From contig WBSG01000001.1 of assembly GCA_008923285.1 (NCBI GenBank), positions 184,401-248,400 of the forward strand: a stretch of DNA of 64,000 bases, written 5' to 3'. The notes beneath the pieces were generated by a model that was not told where the DNA came from, did not search any database, and worked only from the letters and a program-made list of their open reading frames with translations. How positions within the stretch are numbered: position 1 is the first letter of the stretch; every line of letters starts with the position of its first letter. Below are positions 1-7,213 of the stretch, piece after piece. Origin of the DNA: Betaproteobacteria bacterium SCN2 (GTDB lineage: Bacteria > Pseudomonadota > Gammaproteobacteria > Burkholderiales > Thiobacillaceae). The translations under genes and the position numbers were made by a program.

Positions 1-557
1 AGTTCGTCGCGGTTTTCCACGATGTGGGCGAAGGCATTGGTGGCGTCGAGCAGGTTCTCTTCGAACTTGGCCGAGCGCGCGGCCAGTTCCTGCTGGATTT
101 CCATGAAGCGCTGCTTGCTGGCCGCGGGCAGCTCGGCGCCGCCCAGCTTGAAGTCGCGCAGCTCGTTCTCGACGATGGTCTGCTGCGCCGCGGTCAGCAT
201 GGCGTAACCGACGGAACGCTTCAGCGCCTTGAATTTCTTGAACAGGCCCTCGTGCTGGCCCAGTTCGGCGTAGTACTGGGTGATCTTGGGCAGGTTCTCG
301 TTATAGGCCTCGCGCAGTTCGGGCGAGTCCATCACGCTGTGCAGGTGCGAGACCTGGCCCCAGGCGCGCGACAGGCGCTCGTTGGCGTCTTCCATGGGCG
401 CCACGAAGCGCTGCCAGCTGGGCTCGTCCTTGTCGGTGACGCAGGCTTCGACCGTCTTGCGGGCGGCGGCGAGCAACTCGTCGGCGGCGGGGGTGACATG
501 TTCGGGGCGGATATCGGCAAAACGCGGCAAACCGGAAAAGTCGAGCAGGGGATTCAT
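1..557 (-). CDS. prlC: Oligopeptidase A (M3 metallopeptidase), N-terminal part only
   Basis: Reading the minus strand from an ATG at 557 gives an open frame to the window edge, about 185 residues starting MNPLLDFSGLPRFADIRPEH. This start and the following helical region (PSWQRFVAPMEDANERLSRAWG) match the N-terminal half of cytoplasmic oligopeptidase A, a zinc peptidase that degrades short and signal peptides. The catalytic HExxH lies beyond the edge and cannot be checked. It is divergent from the gamma carbonic anhydrase gene at 712, with about 150 bp between them for promoters. Confidence 0.85.
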   Translation of the reverse strand, partial: MNPLLDFSGLPRFADIRPEHVTPAADELLAAARKTVEACVTDKDEPSWQRFVAPMEDANERLSRAWGQVSHLHSVMDSPELREAYNENLPKITQYYAELGQHEGLFKKFKALKRSVGYAMLTAAQQTIVENELRDFKLGGAELPAASKQRFMEIQQELAARSAKFEENLLDATNAFAHIVENRDE

Positions 558-711
558 AAAATACCTGAAGGCATGATTAACAATGAGGACAGGAGGGCAG
601 GAGGAAACCGGGTAGAAAGCCTCTTGTCCTCATATTCTTTGTGCAAAAAGGGTTTTGTTCACAACGATTATAATTTACGCCGGAATCGCCACTTTCAACC
701 CTTTGTCCGAC

Positions 712-1245
712 ATGGATTCAGCCATCAGCCCTTTCAACGGCATTTACCCCGAGCTCGCCGCCGGCGCCTGGGTGCACCCGCGCGCCACGGTGGTCGGCGA
801 GGTTGCTCTCGGCGAGAACGCCTCAGTGTGGCCGGGGGCGGTGGTGCGCGGCGACGTCAATTCCATCCGAATCGGCGCGGGCACCAACATCCAGGACAAT
901 TCCGTGCTGCATGTATCGCACAAGACCGCAGCCGATCCCGCGGGCGGGCCGCTCGTCATCGGTGCGCGCGTGACCGTGGGCCATGGCGTGATCCTGCATG
1001 CCTGCACCATCGAAGACGAATGCCTGATCGGCATGGGCTCCATCATCCTCGACCGCGCGATGGTGAGGCGGCACGTGCTGCTGGGCGCGGGCTCGCTGGT
1101 GCCGGAAGGCAAGGTGCTGGAATCGGGCTACCTCTACCTCGGCCGGCCTGCGAAAATGGTGCGGGAACTGACGCCGGAAGAAATTGCCTATTTCAACTAC
1201 TCGGCTGAACACTACGTGAAACTGATGCGAGCCTACCACCCATGA
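712..1245 (+). CDS. Gamma carbonic anhydrase family protein, YrdA-type
   Basis: The product is 177 aa, a left-handed beta-helix of hexapeptide repeats. I chose ATG 712 (MDSAISPFNG) because upstream residues of the longer frame do not resemble the family. The zinc histidines are H67, H91 and H96, with R46, D48 and Q61 also in place, so the site looks complete. The family includes carbonic anhydrases and many members of unproven activity (YrdA/PaaY/CaiE). The stop overlaps the next gene by ATGA, giving a likely three-gene operon with a thioredoxin-like and a DinB-like gene. There is no signal peptide, so it is probably cytoplasmic. It differs from the Cam-like paralogue at 11264. Confidence 0.85.
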   Translation: MDSAISPFNGIYPELAAGAWVHPRATVVGEVALGENASVWPGAVVRGDVNSIRIGAGTNIQDNSVLHVSHKTAADPAGGPLVIGARVTVGHGVILHACTIEDECLIGMGSIILDRAMVRRHVLLGAGSLVPEGKVLESGYLYLGRPAKMVRELTPEEIAYFNYSAEHYVKLMRAYHP

Positions 1246-1739
1246 CCAAGACCAAATTCATCGTCGGTATCCTGCTTGCCTTCTTCATCGGCGGCGCACT
1301 GATTTACACGCTCATCTCGAAGCCGCAGGCGCCGGCGTCCAGCTTCACCACGCTCGAGGGCGAGAAGATCGCGCTCAATGACTTGCGCGGCAAGGTGGTG
1401 CTGGTCAACTTCTGGGCCACCTCCTGTCCCGGCTGCATCAAGGAGATGCCGGGCATGGTCGAGACCTACAAGCAGTACAAGGACAAGGGCTTCGAGATCA
1501 TCGCCGTGACCATGCCCTACGACCCGCCCAATTTCGTGCTGAAGTTCGTCGAGGACTGGCAGTTACCCTTCCCGGTGGCGATGGACCTCAAGGGCGAGGC
1601 GGTGGCGGCCTTTGGCAACGTGAGCCTCACGCCGACCAGCTTCATCATCGGCAAGGACGGCGAGCTCCTGGAAAAGAAAATCGGCGAACTCGATTTCGTC
1701 AGGCTCAAGGCGCTGCTCGACAGGGAACTCAAGGCGTGA
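1242..1739 (+). CDS. TlpA/ResA-like thiol-disulfide protein, membrane anchored
   Basis: The product is 165 aa. An N-terminal hydrophobic segment (about residues 6-25) anchors or exports the protein, followed by a thioredoxin fold. The redox motif reads SCPGC rather than the more usual WCxxC (NFWATSCPGCIKEMPG), so the CxxC pair is intact. The cis-proline region is LTPTSF. Members reduce or transfer disulfides in the periplasm, for example in cytochrome c maturation. It overlaps its upstream neighbour and its downstream neighbour by 4 nt each, implying translational coupling. The substrate cannot be told from the sequence. Confidence 0.85.
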   Translation: MTKTKFIVGILLAFFIGGALIYTLISKPQAPASSFTTLEGEKIALNDLRGKVVLVNFWATSCPGCIKEMPGMVETYKQYKDKGFEIIAVTMPYDPPNFVLKFVEDWQLPFPVAMDLKGEAVAAFGNVSLTPTSFIIGKDGELLEKKIGELDFVRLKALLDRELKA

Positions 1740-2251
1740 GCGCCTGGCGCGATCATTTCGTCGACCTCGCGCGTTACCACGCCTGGGCCAACGAGGTGCT
1801 GTTCACCGAATTGGACAAGTTTTCCGACGCGCAGCGCAGGCAGGATCACGGACTGTTCTTTCGCAGCATCCATCACACCGTCGACCACCTGCTGCTGGTC
1901 AACCGCGTGTGGATGGGGCGCCTGACCGGCCAGCCCGTCGTCCCCGATTTCAGGACCATCCAGATCGAAGAGTGGGAAGCCCTGAAACAGGGCCTGCGCG
2001 AGAGCCTCGCCGCCATGGCCGGCTGGCTTGCCGGGCGGGATGAAGTCTGGTTCCTGCAGGACGTGACGTTCACCGCCAGCAACGGCAGGCCGAATACCCT
2101 GCCTGCCGCGGCGGTGCTGACCCACATGCTGACCCATTTCAACCACCATCGCGGCCAGGTCTCCACGGCGATCACGCAGCTGGATGGCATCGCGCCGGAG
2201 ATGGACTATCTGTATTACCTGCGTTCCAAAACCGCGCAAACGCCGATATAA
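1736..2251 (+). CDS. DinB family protein
   Basis: The product is 171 aa with the DinB/YfiT four-helix-bundle pattern. Putative metal-binding histidines lie in SIHHTVDHLLLVNRVW and near the C-terminus in THFNHHRGQVSTAITQ. DinB-like proteins bind a divalent metal and often act as thiol-dependent transferases, and the actual reaction here is unknown. It starts inside the end of the thioredoxin-like gene (ATGA overlap), which fits a thiol-related role but does not prove one. Confidence 0.8.
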   Translation: MSAWRDHFVDLARYHAWANEVLFTELDKFSDAQRRQDHGLFFRSIHHTVDHLLLVNRVWMGRLTGQPVVPDFRTIQIEEWEALKQGLRESLAAMAGWLAGRDEVWFLQDVTFTASNGRPNTLPAAAVLTHMLTHFNHHRGQVSTAITQLDGIAPEMDYLYYLRSKTAQTPI

Positions 2252-2361
2252 TTTTGCCGTCGGGGCGCCAAGCCCCCGGCATCCTGAAGCTCTTCAGCAA
2301 GACGGTGTCCCGTCCAAGCCTGGCAATCTGAAAACATATCCGATCGCTTGGAGGATTACCC

Positions 2362-3702
2362 TTGGACACCGCACCGCAAACGCCGCCTGCGCCCGTAACG
2401 CTGGGCGAGGCTTTCAAATTCTGGGTGAAGCTCGGCTTCATCAGCTTCGGCGGCCCGGCCGGACAGATTTCCATCATGCACCAGGAACTGGTGGAGAAGC
2501 GCCGCTGGATTTCCGAGCATCGCTTCCTGCATGCGCTCAATTACTGCATGCTGCTGCCCGGGCCCGAAGCGACCCAGCTCGCCATCTATATCGCCTGGCT
2601 GATGCACGGCATCAAAGGCGCGGCGGTCGCCGGCGTGCTGTTCTTCCTGCCGGCCTTCTTCCTGCTGTCGCTGCTCGCCGGCATCTACCTCGCCTGGGGC
2701 GACGTGCCGCTGGTGCAGGGCATTTTCTACGGCATCAAGCCGGCGGTGGTGGCGATCGTGCTGTTCGCGGCCTGGCGCATCGGTTCGCGCGCCTTGAACA
2801 ACGAAGTGTTGTGGGCCATGGCGGCGCTCGCCTTCATCGGCATCTTCGTGTTCGACATCGGCTTTCCCTGGATCGTACTGGCAGCCGGCGTGCTGGGCGC
2901 GCTCGGCGGCAAGTTCCTGCCGGCCAAGTTCAAGGGCGGGGGCGGCGGCCACGGCGCAAGCCACAAATCCTTTGGTGCGGCGATCATCGACGACGATACG
3001 CCGACGCCGGCGCATGCGAAATTTTCCTGGACGCGGCTCGTGCTGAAGCTGCTGGCCTTCCTGTTGATCTGGCTGGCAGCGCTGTTTGCGGTCAGCGGCG
3101 AGCAGACCCTGTTCGACATGGGCGGGTTCTTCACCAAGGCCGCCTTCCTCACCATCGGCGGGGCCTATGCGGTGCTGCCCTATGTCTACCAGTACGGCGT
3201 CGAGCATTTCGCCTGGCTCACCGGCCCGCAGATGATGGACGGCCTCGCGCTGGGCGAGGCCACGCCGGGGCCGCTGATCATGATCGTTACCTGGGTCGGC
3301 TACCTCGGCGGCGTGGCCAAGGGCGTGTTCGACAATCCGGTTGCCGCCGGCCTTGCCGGGGCGGCGGTGGCGACTTTCTTCACCTTTCTGCCGTCCTTCC
3401 TCTTCATCCTCACCGGCGGACCGCTGGTCGAGGCCACGCGTGGCGAGATACGCTTCACCGCGCCGCTCCTGGGCATCACTGCCGCCGTGGTGGGCGTGAT
3501 CCTCAACCTCGCGGTGTTCTTCGCGTGGCATACTTTCTGGCCGCAGGGCACGGCTGCCGAACCCTTCGCCGGCAGTTTCGAGTGGTTCCCGGTCATTGTC
3601 GCCGTCGCCGCCTTCGTCGCGCTGTGGAAGTACAAGGCCGACATCATGAAGGTGATTGGCGTGTGCGCCCTGCTCGGGCTGGCTTACACATTCGCTATCT
3701 AA
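2362..3702 (+). CDS. chrA: ChrA-type CHR transporter (chromate, possibly another oxyanion)
   Basis: The product is 446 aa, a two-domain (long-chain) CHR transporter. The first CHR domain has FGGPAGQ and LLPGPEATQLAIY; the second has a matching GEATPGPLIMIVTWVGYLGG. A Gly/His-rich cytoplasmic linker (about residues 193-205) separates them. The start is TTG at 2362, chosen because a strong GGAGG lies 8 nt upstream. Neighbours downstream are an Fe-SOD, a rhodanese and a ChrB C-terminal-domain protein, the company of known chromate-resistance operons. CHR proteins have also been implicated in inorganic-carbon uptake in Thiomicrospira relatives, so the substrate is not certain with a carbon-uptake locus 3 kb away. 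Confidence 0.85.
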   Translation: MDTAPQTPPAPVTLGEAFKFWVKLGFISFGGPAGQISIMHQELVEKRRWISEHRFLHALNYCMLLPGPEATQLAIYIAWLMHGIKGAAVAGVLFFLPAFFLLSLLAGIYLAWGDVPLVQGIFYGIKPAVVAIVLFAAWRIGSRALNNEVLWAMAALAFIGIFVFDIGFPWIVLAAGVLGALGGKFLPAKFKGGGGGHGASHKSFGAAIIDDDTPTPAHAKFSWTRLVLKLLAFLLIWLAALFAVSGEQTLFDMGGFFTKAAFLTIGGAYAVLPYVYQYGVEHFAWLTGPQMMDGLALGEATPGPLIMIVTWVGYLGGVAKGVFDNPVAAGLAGAAVATFFTFLPSFLFILTGGPLVEATRGEIRFTAPLLGITAAVVGVILNLAVFFAWHTFWPQGTAAEPFAGSFEWFPVIVAVAAFVALWKYKADIMKVIGVCALLGLAYTFAI

Positions 3703-3712
3703 GGGCCTGATC

Positions 3713-4303
3713 ATGGCTTATGAAATGAAACCCCTGGCCTGCGATCCGGCAGGCATGAACGGATTGTCGGAAAAAATCATTGTCAGCCATTACGAGAACA
3801 ACTATGGGGGTGCGGTAAAGCGCCTGAATGCCATCACCCAGAAGCTGGCCGAACTCGACTGGGCAACCGCCCCGGTGTTCGTGGTCAATGGCTTGAAGCG
3901 CGAAGAACTCATCGCCAGCAATTCCATGATCCTGCACGAACTGTACTTTGAAAGCCTGGGCGCAAGCGATGCGTCCGCGGCGTTGAAGTCACAGATCGAA
4001 AAAGATTTCGGCGGCCTCGATTCGTGGGCAGCGCAGTTCTCGGCCATGGGCAAGGCGCAGGGCGGAGGGTCGGGGTGGGTGCTGCTGGCGTGGTCGCCGC
4101 GCAACTGCAGGCTTGTCAACACCTGGGCGGCTGATCATACCTGCAACCTTGCCGGCGCTACGCCCATCCTGGCGCTCGACATGTACGAGCACAGCTACCA
4201 CATGGACTTTGGTGCGGCTGCGGCGAAATATGTCGAAGCCTATATGAACAACCTCAACCTGGCGGTGGCATCCGCAAAGTTTGAGACCTTGAAAGGAAAA
4301 TGA
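3713..4303 (+). CDS. sodB: Iron/manganese superoxide dismutase (ChrC-like)
   Basis: The product is 196 aa, the usual length. ATG 3713 starts the protein 10 nt after chrA. Metal-ligand regions are visible: SHYENNYGG (first His), MILHELYFE (second His) and DMYEHSYHMDFG (Asp and His). It dismutates superoxide in the cytoplasm. Its position directly after chrA matches chrC of chr operons, where it would deal with radicals from chromate reduction. The core reads GWVLLAW where many family members have more conserved Fe/Mn-selective residues, so I do not predict the metal firmly. It overlaps the next start. Confidence 0.88.
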   Translation: MAYEMKPLACDPAGMNGLSEKIIVSHYENNYGGAVKRLNAITQKLAELDWATAPVFVVNGLKREELIASNSMILHELYFESLGASDASAALKSQIEKDFGGLDSWAAQFSAMGKAQGGGSGWVLLAWSPRNCRLVNTWAADHTCNLAGATPILALDMYEHSYHMDFGAAAAKYVEAYMNNLNLAVASAKFETLKGK

Positions 4304-4680
4304 TGATGGAAGACTCCAGCCAATCCCCGAAGCGCTGCGGCTGCGCCAATCCCACCGACAAGTGCCCGGACCTGCCGCGCAGCATCCATCCGGCCAAGGT
4401 CAAGCCGGACAATGCGCTGGTGCTGGACGTGCGACGCGCGGCGGATTTCGCCGCCTCGCAGGAAATCGTCCCCGGTGCGTTCTGGAAGGACCCGGAAAAA
4501 ATCGACGCCTGGATTTCCGCCGTGCCCAGGACCCATGACGTGGTGATCTACTGCGTGCGCGGGGGCAGCGTGTCCAACAGCGTGATCGACCGCCTGCATG
4601 CCGAGGGCATCAAGGCGCGCTTCATCGAGGGCGGCCTCGAGGCGTACAAGGCGGCGGGCGGCAAGCTCGATCGGAAATGA
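4300..4680 (+). CDS. Rhodanese-domain protein (ChrE-like)
   Basis: The product is 126 aa with a single rhodanese domain. The catalytic loop is YCVRGGSVSNSV with the active cysteine present, preceded by VLDVRRAADF. A short Cys-containing N-terminus (KRCGCANPTDKC) is unusual and could bind metal. Three consecutive ATG codons occur at 4300, 4303 and 4306; the last two are better spaced from GAAAGG at 4291. It overlaps sodB upstream and the chrB-like gene downstream by 4 nt, so it is part of a tight operon. The role in chromate response is inferred from similar operons. Confidence 0.8.
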   Translation: MMMEDSSQSPKRCGCANPTDKCPDLPRSIHPAKVKPDNALVLDVRRAADFAASQEIVPGAFWKDPEKIDAWISAVPRTHDVVIYCVRGGSVSNSVIDRLHAEGIKARFIEGGLEAYKAAGGKLDRK

Positions 4681-5126
4681 AGTGGGTGACGCGCGAGCGG
4701 CCCAAGATCGACCGCATCGCCTGCCCGTGGCTGGTGGCGAGGTTCATCGACCGCGAGGCCGAGTTTCTCTACGTGCCGGCGGACGAGGTCATCAAAGTCG
4801 CGGAAGCGACCGGCGCGATCCCCTATGACATTCCCGGCGTGGCGCATGGCCATGTCGGCGAACTGTGCAGCTTCGACGCCTTTCTCAGGCTGCATGACCT
4901 CGACGATCCGGTGTTGCGCGATCTCGCCGTGATCGTGCGCGGGGCGGATACCGGCCGCCCGGAGCTGGCGCCGCAATGCGCGGGTCTCTTGGCGATCTCG
5001 CTGGGCTTGTCGGAACTGCACCGGGACGATCACGAAATGCTGCAGCAGGGCATGCTCATGTATGACGCCCTGTACGCCTGGTTGCGGCATGCCCGCGGCG
5101 AGGCGCATGGCCGGGCTGCGGGCTAG
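4677..5126 (+). CDS. ChrB C-terminal-domain protein
   Basis: The product is 149 aa and matches the C-terminal domain of chromate-resistance protein ChrB, starting KWVTRERPKIDRIACPWLV with the conserved RIACPWLVARFID and a later LCSFDAFL segment. The N-terminal half of full-length ChrB, which includes the proposed DNA-binding region, is absent, so it need not be a regulator. It is the last gene of the chr-like operon and its stop overlaps the stop of the convergent sigma-54 regulator by 4 nt. Confidence 0.8.
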   Translation: MKWVTRERPKIDRIACPWLVARFIDREAEFLYVPADEVIKVAEATGAIPYDIPGVAHGHVGELCSFDAFLRLHDLDDPVLRDLAVIVRGADTGRPELAPQCAGLLAISLGLSELHRDDHEMLQQGMLMYDALYAWLRHARGEAHGRAAG

Positions 5127-6511
5127 CCTTTCTCCACCGCATAGCGCTTGAGCTTGCGCCACAGGGACACGCGATCGATGCCAAGCATCTGCGCGGCCAG
5201 GGTCTGGTTGCCGCCGGCTTCCTGCAGCACCCAGTTGATGTAGCCCTGTTCCTGTTCTTCCAGGGTGGGGATGCGGCCGGTCCGCTTGCGGAAGGTGCGT
5301 AAGGTGAGATCGCGCAAATCCGACGGCAGGTGGGCGGTTTCGATCCGGGGTCCGGTGGCGAGCGCCACGCCGCGCTCGACGATGTTCTCCAGTTCGCGCA
5401 CATTGCCGGGGAAGTCGTAGGCGCTCAGCAGATCAAGGGCGTCGGCGGATATTTCGACCACCTTCTTGCCCATCAATGCGGCGTGCTTGAGCAGGAAATG
5501 GTGCGCCAGCAGGGGGATGTCGTCCTTGCGCGCCGACAGGGCGGGAATGTGCAGGTTGACCACGTTGAGGCGGAAGTAGAGATCCTGGCGGAAGCTGCCG
5601 GCCTTGACCATCTCCTGCACATTGCGGTTGGTGGCGGCGACGAAGCGCACGTTCACCGGCACCGGCACGGTCGAGCCGAGCGGCAGAATCTCCTTTTCCT
5701 GGATCGCACGCAGCAGCTTGACCTGCATGGCCGGCGGCATTTCGGTGATTTCGTCGAGAAACAGGGTGCCGCCGGCGGCGGCCTCGATCAGCCCCTTCTT
5801 GTCCGCGTGGGCGCCGGTGAAGGCGCCCCTGGCATGGCCGAACAGTTCGTTGGCCAGCAGCTCCTCGTTGAAGGCGCCGCAGTTTATCGCGACGAAGGGG
5901 CCGGCTGCGCGCCGGCTGTGGTGATGCAGGTAGCGTGCGAACAACTCCTTGCCGGTGCCGGATTCGCCCGTGATGAGGACGTTGCAGTCGGTCGGCGCGA
6001 TCTGCCGGGCCATTTCCAGGAGGTGGCGCATGGCCGGGTCCTGGCCCAGGATCGGCACTTTTTCCAGATGGTTTCTGGCTTGCCTGATGAGCCTGCGGTT
6101 TGCCTGTTTCAGGCGGACTTTCTCCACGGCGTCGCCGACTGTCCGCACTATGTCCTCGGCCCGGGACGGCTTGCCCAGGCAGTAGAAGGCGCCTTGGCGC
6201 ATCGCTTCGACGGCGGACTTCAGCGTCAGCTGGCTGCTGACGAGAACGACCTCGGTGTCGGCATGGTTCTCGCGGCAACGCCTGAGGATTTGCAGGCCAT
6301 CGACTTTTTCCATGCGCAGTTCGCAGAGCACAACGTCGAAGGGTTCTTTTTCCAGCAGCGACAGGGCATTGCTGCCGCTTTGCCGGGCGGTCACCAGATA
6401 CCCTTCTTTGCGCATGGCGAGTTCCAGGCTCTTCATGGCGCCCTTGTCTTCATCCACGATCAGGATGCGGGCGCTGCCGGCAGGCGTCGGTATGGGTGGG
6501 GGGCTGGGCAT
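5123..6511 (-). CDS. NtrC-family sigma-54 activator with Glu in place of the receiver phospho-Asp
   Basis: The product is about 462 aa from the preferred ATG 6511 (a start at 6538 is possible). It has a receiver (about 14-125), an AAA+ domain with Walker A GESGTGKE and the sigma-54 contact loop GAFTGA, and a Fis-type helix-turn-helix (NQTLAAQMLGIDRVSLWRKL). The acidic pocket VDED and the lysine (K114) are kept, but the phosphoacceptor position reads VVLCELRM: E64 instead of Asp. It probably cannot be phosphorylated normally and may be constitutively active or respond otherwise. No histidine kinase is adjacent. It is divergent from the Usp/SulP operon, whose sigma-54 promoter it likely activates. 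Confidence 0.88.
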   Translation of the reverse strand: MPSPPPIPTPAGSARILIVDEDKGAMKSLELAMRKEGYLVTARQSGSNALSLLEKEPFDVVLCELRMEKVDGLQILRRCRENHADTEVVLVSSQLTLKSAVEAMRQGAFYCLGKPSRAEDIVRTVGDAVEKVRLKQANRRLIRQARNHLEKVPILGQDPAMRHLLEMARQIAPTDCNVLITGESGTGKELFARYLHHHSRRAAGPFVAINCGAFNEELLANELFGHARGAFTGAHADKKGLIEAAAGGTLFLDEITEMPPAMQVKLLRAIQEKEILPLGSTVPVPVNVRFVAATNRNVQEMVKAGSFRQDLYFRLNVVNLHIPALSARKDDIPLLAHHFLLKHAALMGKKVVEISADALDLLSAYDFPGNVRELENIVERGVALATGPRIETAHLPSDLRDLTLRTFRKRTGRIPTLEEQEQGYINWVLQEAGGNQTLAAQMLGIDRVSLWRKLKRYAVEKG

Positions 6512-6523
6512 GGCTGACAAAAA

Positions 6524-6664
6524 AGTTGCAATATGCAATGCATGTTATTTATGTGCAACATTTTGGTCAATATTGTTTATTTAACCAATATTTAACAATG
6601 TTTACGTCTTGGCCATGCCGTCGCGCACGACTTGAGTCGGCAAAGAAGTTGCAAAATGCAGCAA
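6524..6664. promoter_or_regulatory. Candidate activator sites: repeated TTGCA boxes
   Basis: The AT-rich divergent spacer carries two near-identical copies of AAGTTGCAAWATGCA (6525-6537 and 6647-6660) and an inverted TGTGCAACATTTT (6552-6564). The first includes the palindrome TTGCA-ATA-TGCAA (6526-6538). They lie 80-210 bp upstream of the sigma-54 promoter, a typical distance for activator (UAS) binding. Binding by the divergent regulator is an inference. Confidence 0.5.
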
Positions 6665-6737
6665 TTCATTTTTCTGTGCCTGTGGGTGAGATTCTGTAAC
6701 ATGCTGATTTGTTTGTATATTATCCATATTTCGGTGC

Positions 6738-6755
6738 CTGGCATGATTTCTGCTT
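6738..6755 (+). promoter_or_regulatory. Sigma-54 promoter upstream of the Usp/SulP operon
   Basis: CTGGCATGATTTCTGCTT has GG and GC separated by exactly 10 nt (GG 6740-6741, GC 6752-6753), close to the sigma-54 consensus TGGCAC-N5-TTGC. Transcription would start near 6765, about 25 nt before the ATG at 6789. A sigma-54 activator gene is divergent. Strong by pattern; not experimentally shown. Confidence 0.75.
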
Positions 6756-6788
6756 GATGGGGGGTCTTTGTCGTAATCTGGCCCCGGC

Positions 6789-7184
6789 ATGACTTATCCC
6801 GGAAAACAAAGAACCGTGCTGCTGGCTGTCCGTGAAGGACATGTCGATCCGCGCCTGCTGAGCTCCGCCATCGGGCTTTGCCGTCGTCTGGAGGCCGACC
6901 TGGAAATCCAGGTCATTTCCGGCAACCTGCTTTTGCCCGATGAAATGGAGGCCTTCCAGGCCGCCCTGCGCGAGGCGGGGGTGCCCTTCAGCCTCGATGT
7001 AAAGGCCAGCTTGCGCCGCCGTGACCTGGTCAGTTATGCCAATGCCCACGAAAACATCGCGGCGCTCGTCATCGATTCCCGGGAAGGCTGGGAAGCCCTG
7101 GCGCTCGACCGCAGCAGCGACCCCTGGAAACACCTTGCGTGCCCGCTGGTGACCGCGGCGTCGCCGGAAAAGAAGAATGCCTAG
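6789..7184 (+). CDS. UspA-like small protein, first gene of the SulP operon
   Basis: The product is 131 aa, soluble, with an N-terminal beta strand followed by helices as in universal stress proteins (RTVLLAVREGHVDPRLLSSAIGLCRRLEADLEIQVISG). The usual C-terminal ATP-binding G-2x-G-9x-G motif is not visible. The start ATG 6789 lacks a clear ribosome site (CCCCGGC precedes it). It is the first gene after the sigma-54 promoter and is followed by a SulP transporter 29 nt downstream. A role in modulating transport is only a guess; a second Usp-type gene sits at the other end of the SulP genes. Confidence 0.6.
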   Translation: MTYPGKQRTVLLAVREGHVDPRLLSSAIGLCRRLEADLEIQVISGNLLLPDEMEAFQAALREAGVPFSLDVKASLRRRDLVSYANAHENIAALVIDSREGWEALALDRSSDPWKHLACPLVTAASPEKKNA

Positions 7185-7213
7185 TTATTACGAATCCACC
7201 TTGATCTAGATTG

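Noticed and set aside
712..1245. YrdA-type gamma-CA as the carboxysomal carbonic anhydrase
   Set aside because: It is YrdA-like, linked to a thioredoxin-like and a DinB-like gene, and 27 kb from the shell operon; the Cam-like gene at 11264 is the better candidate.
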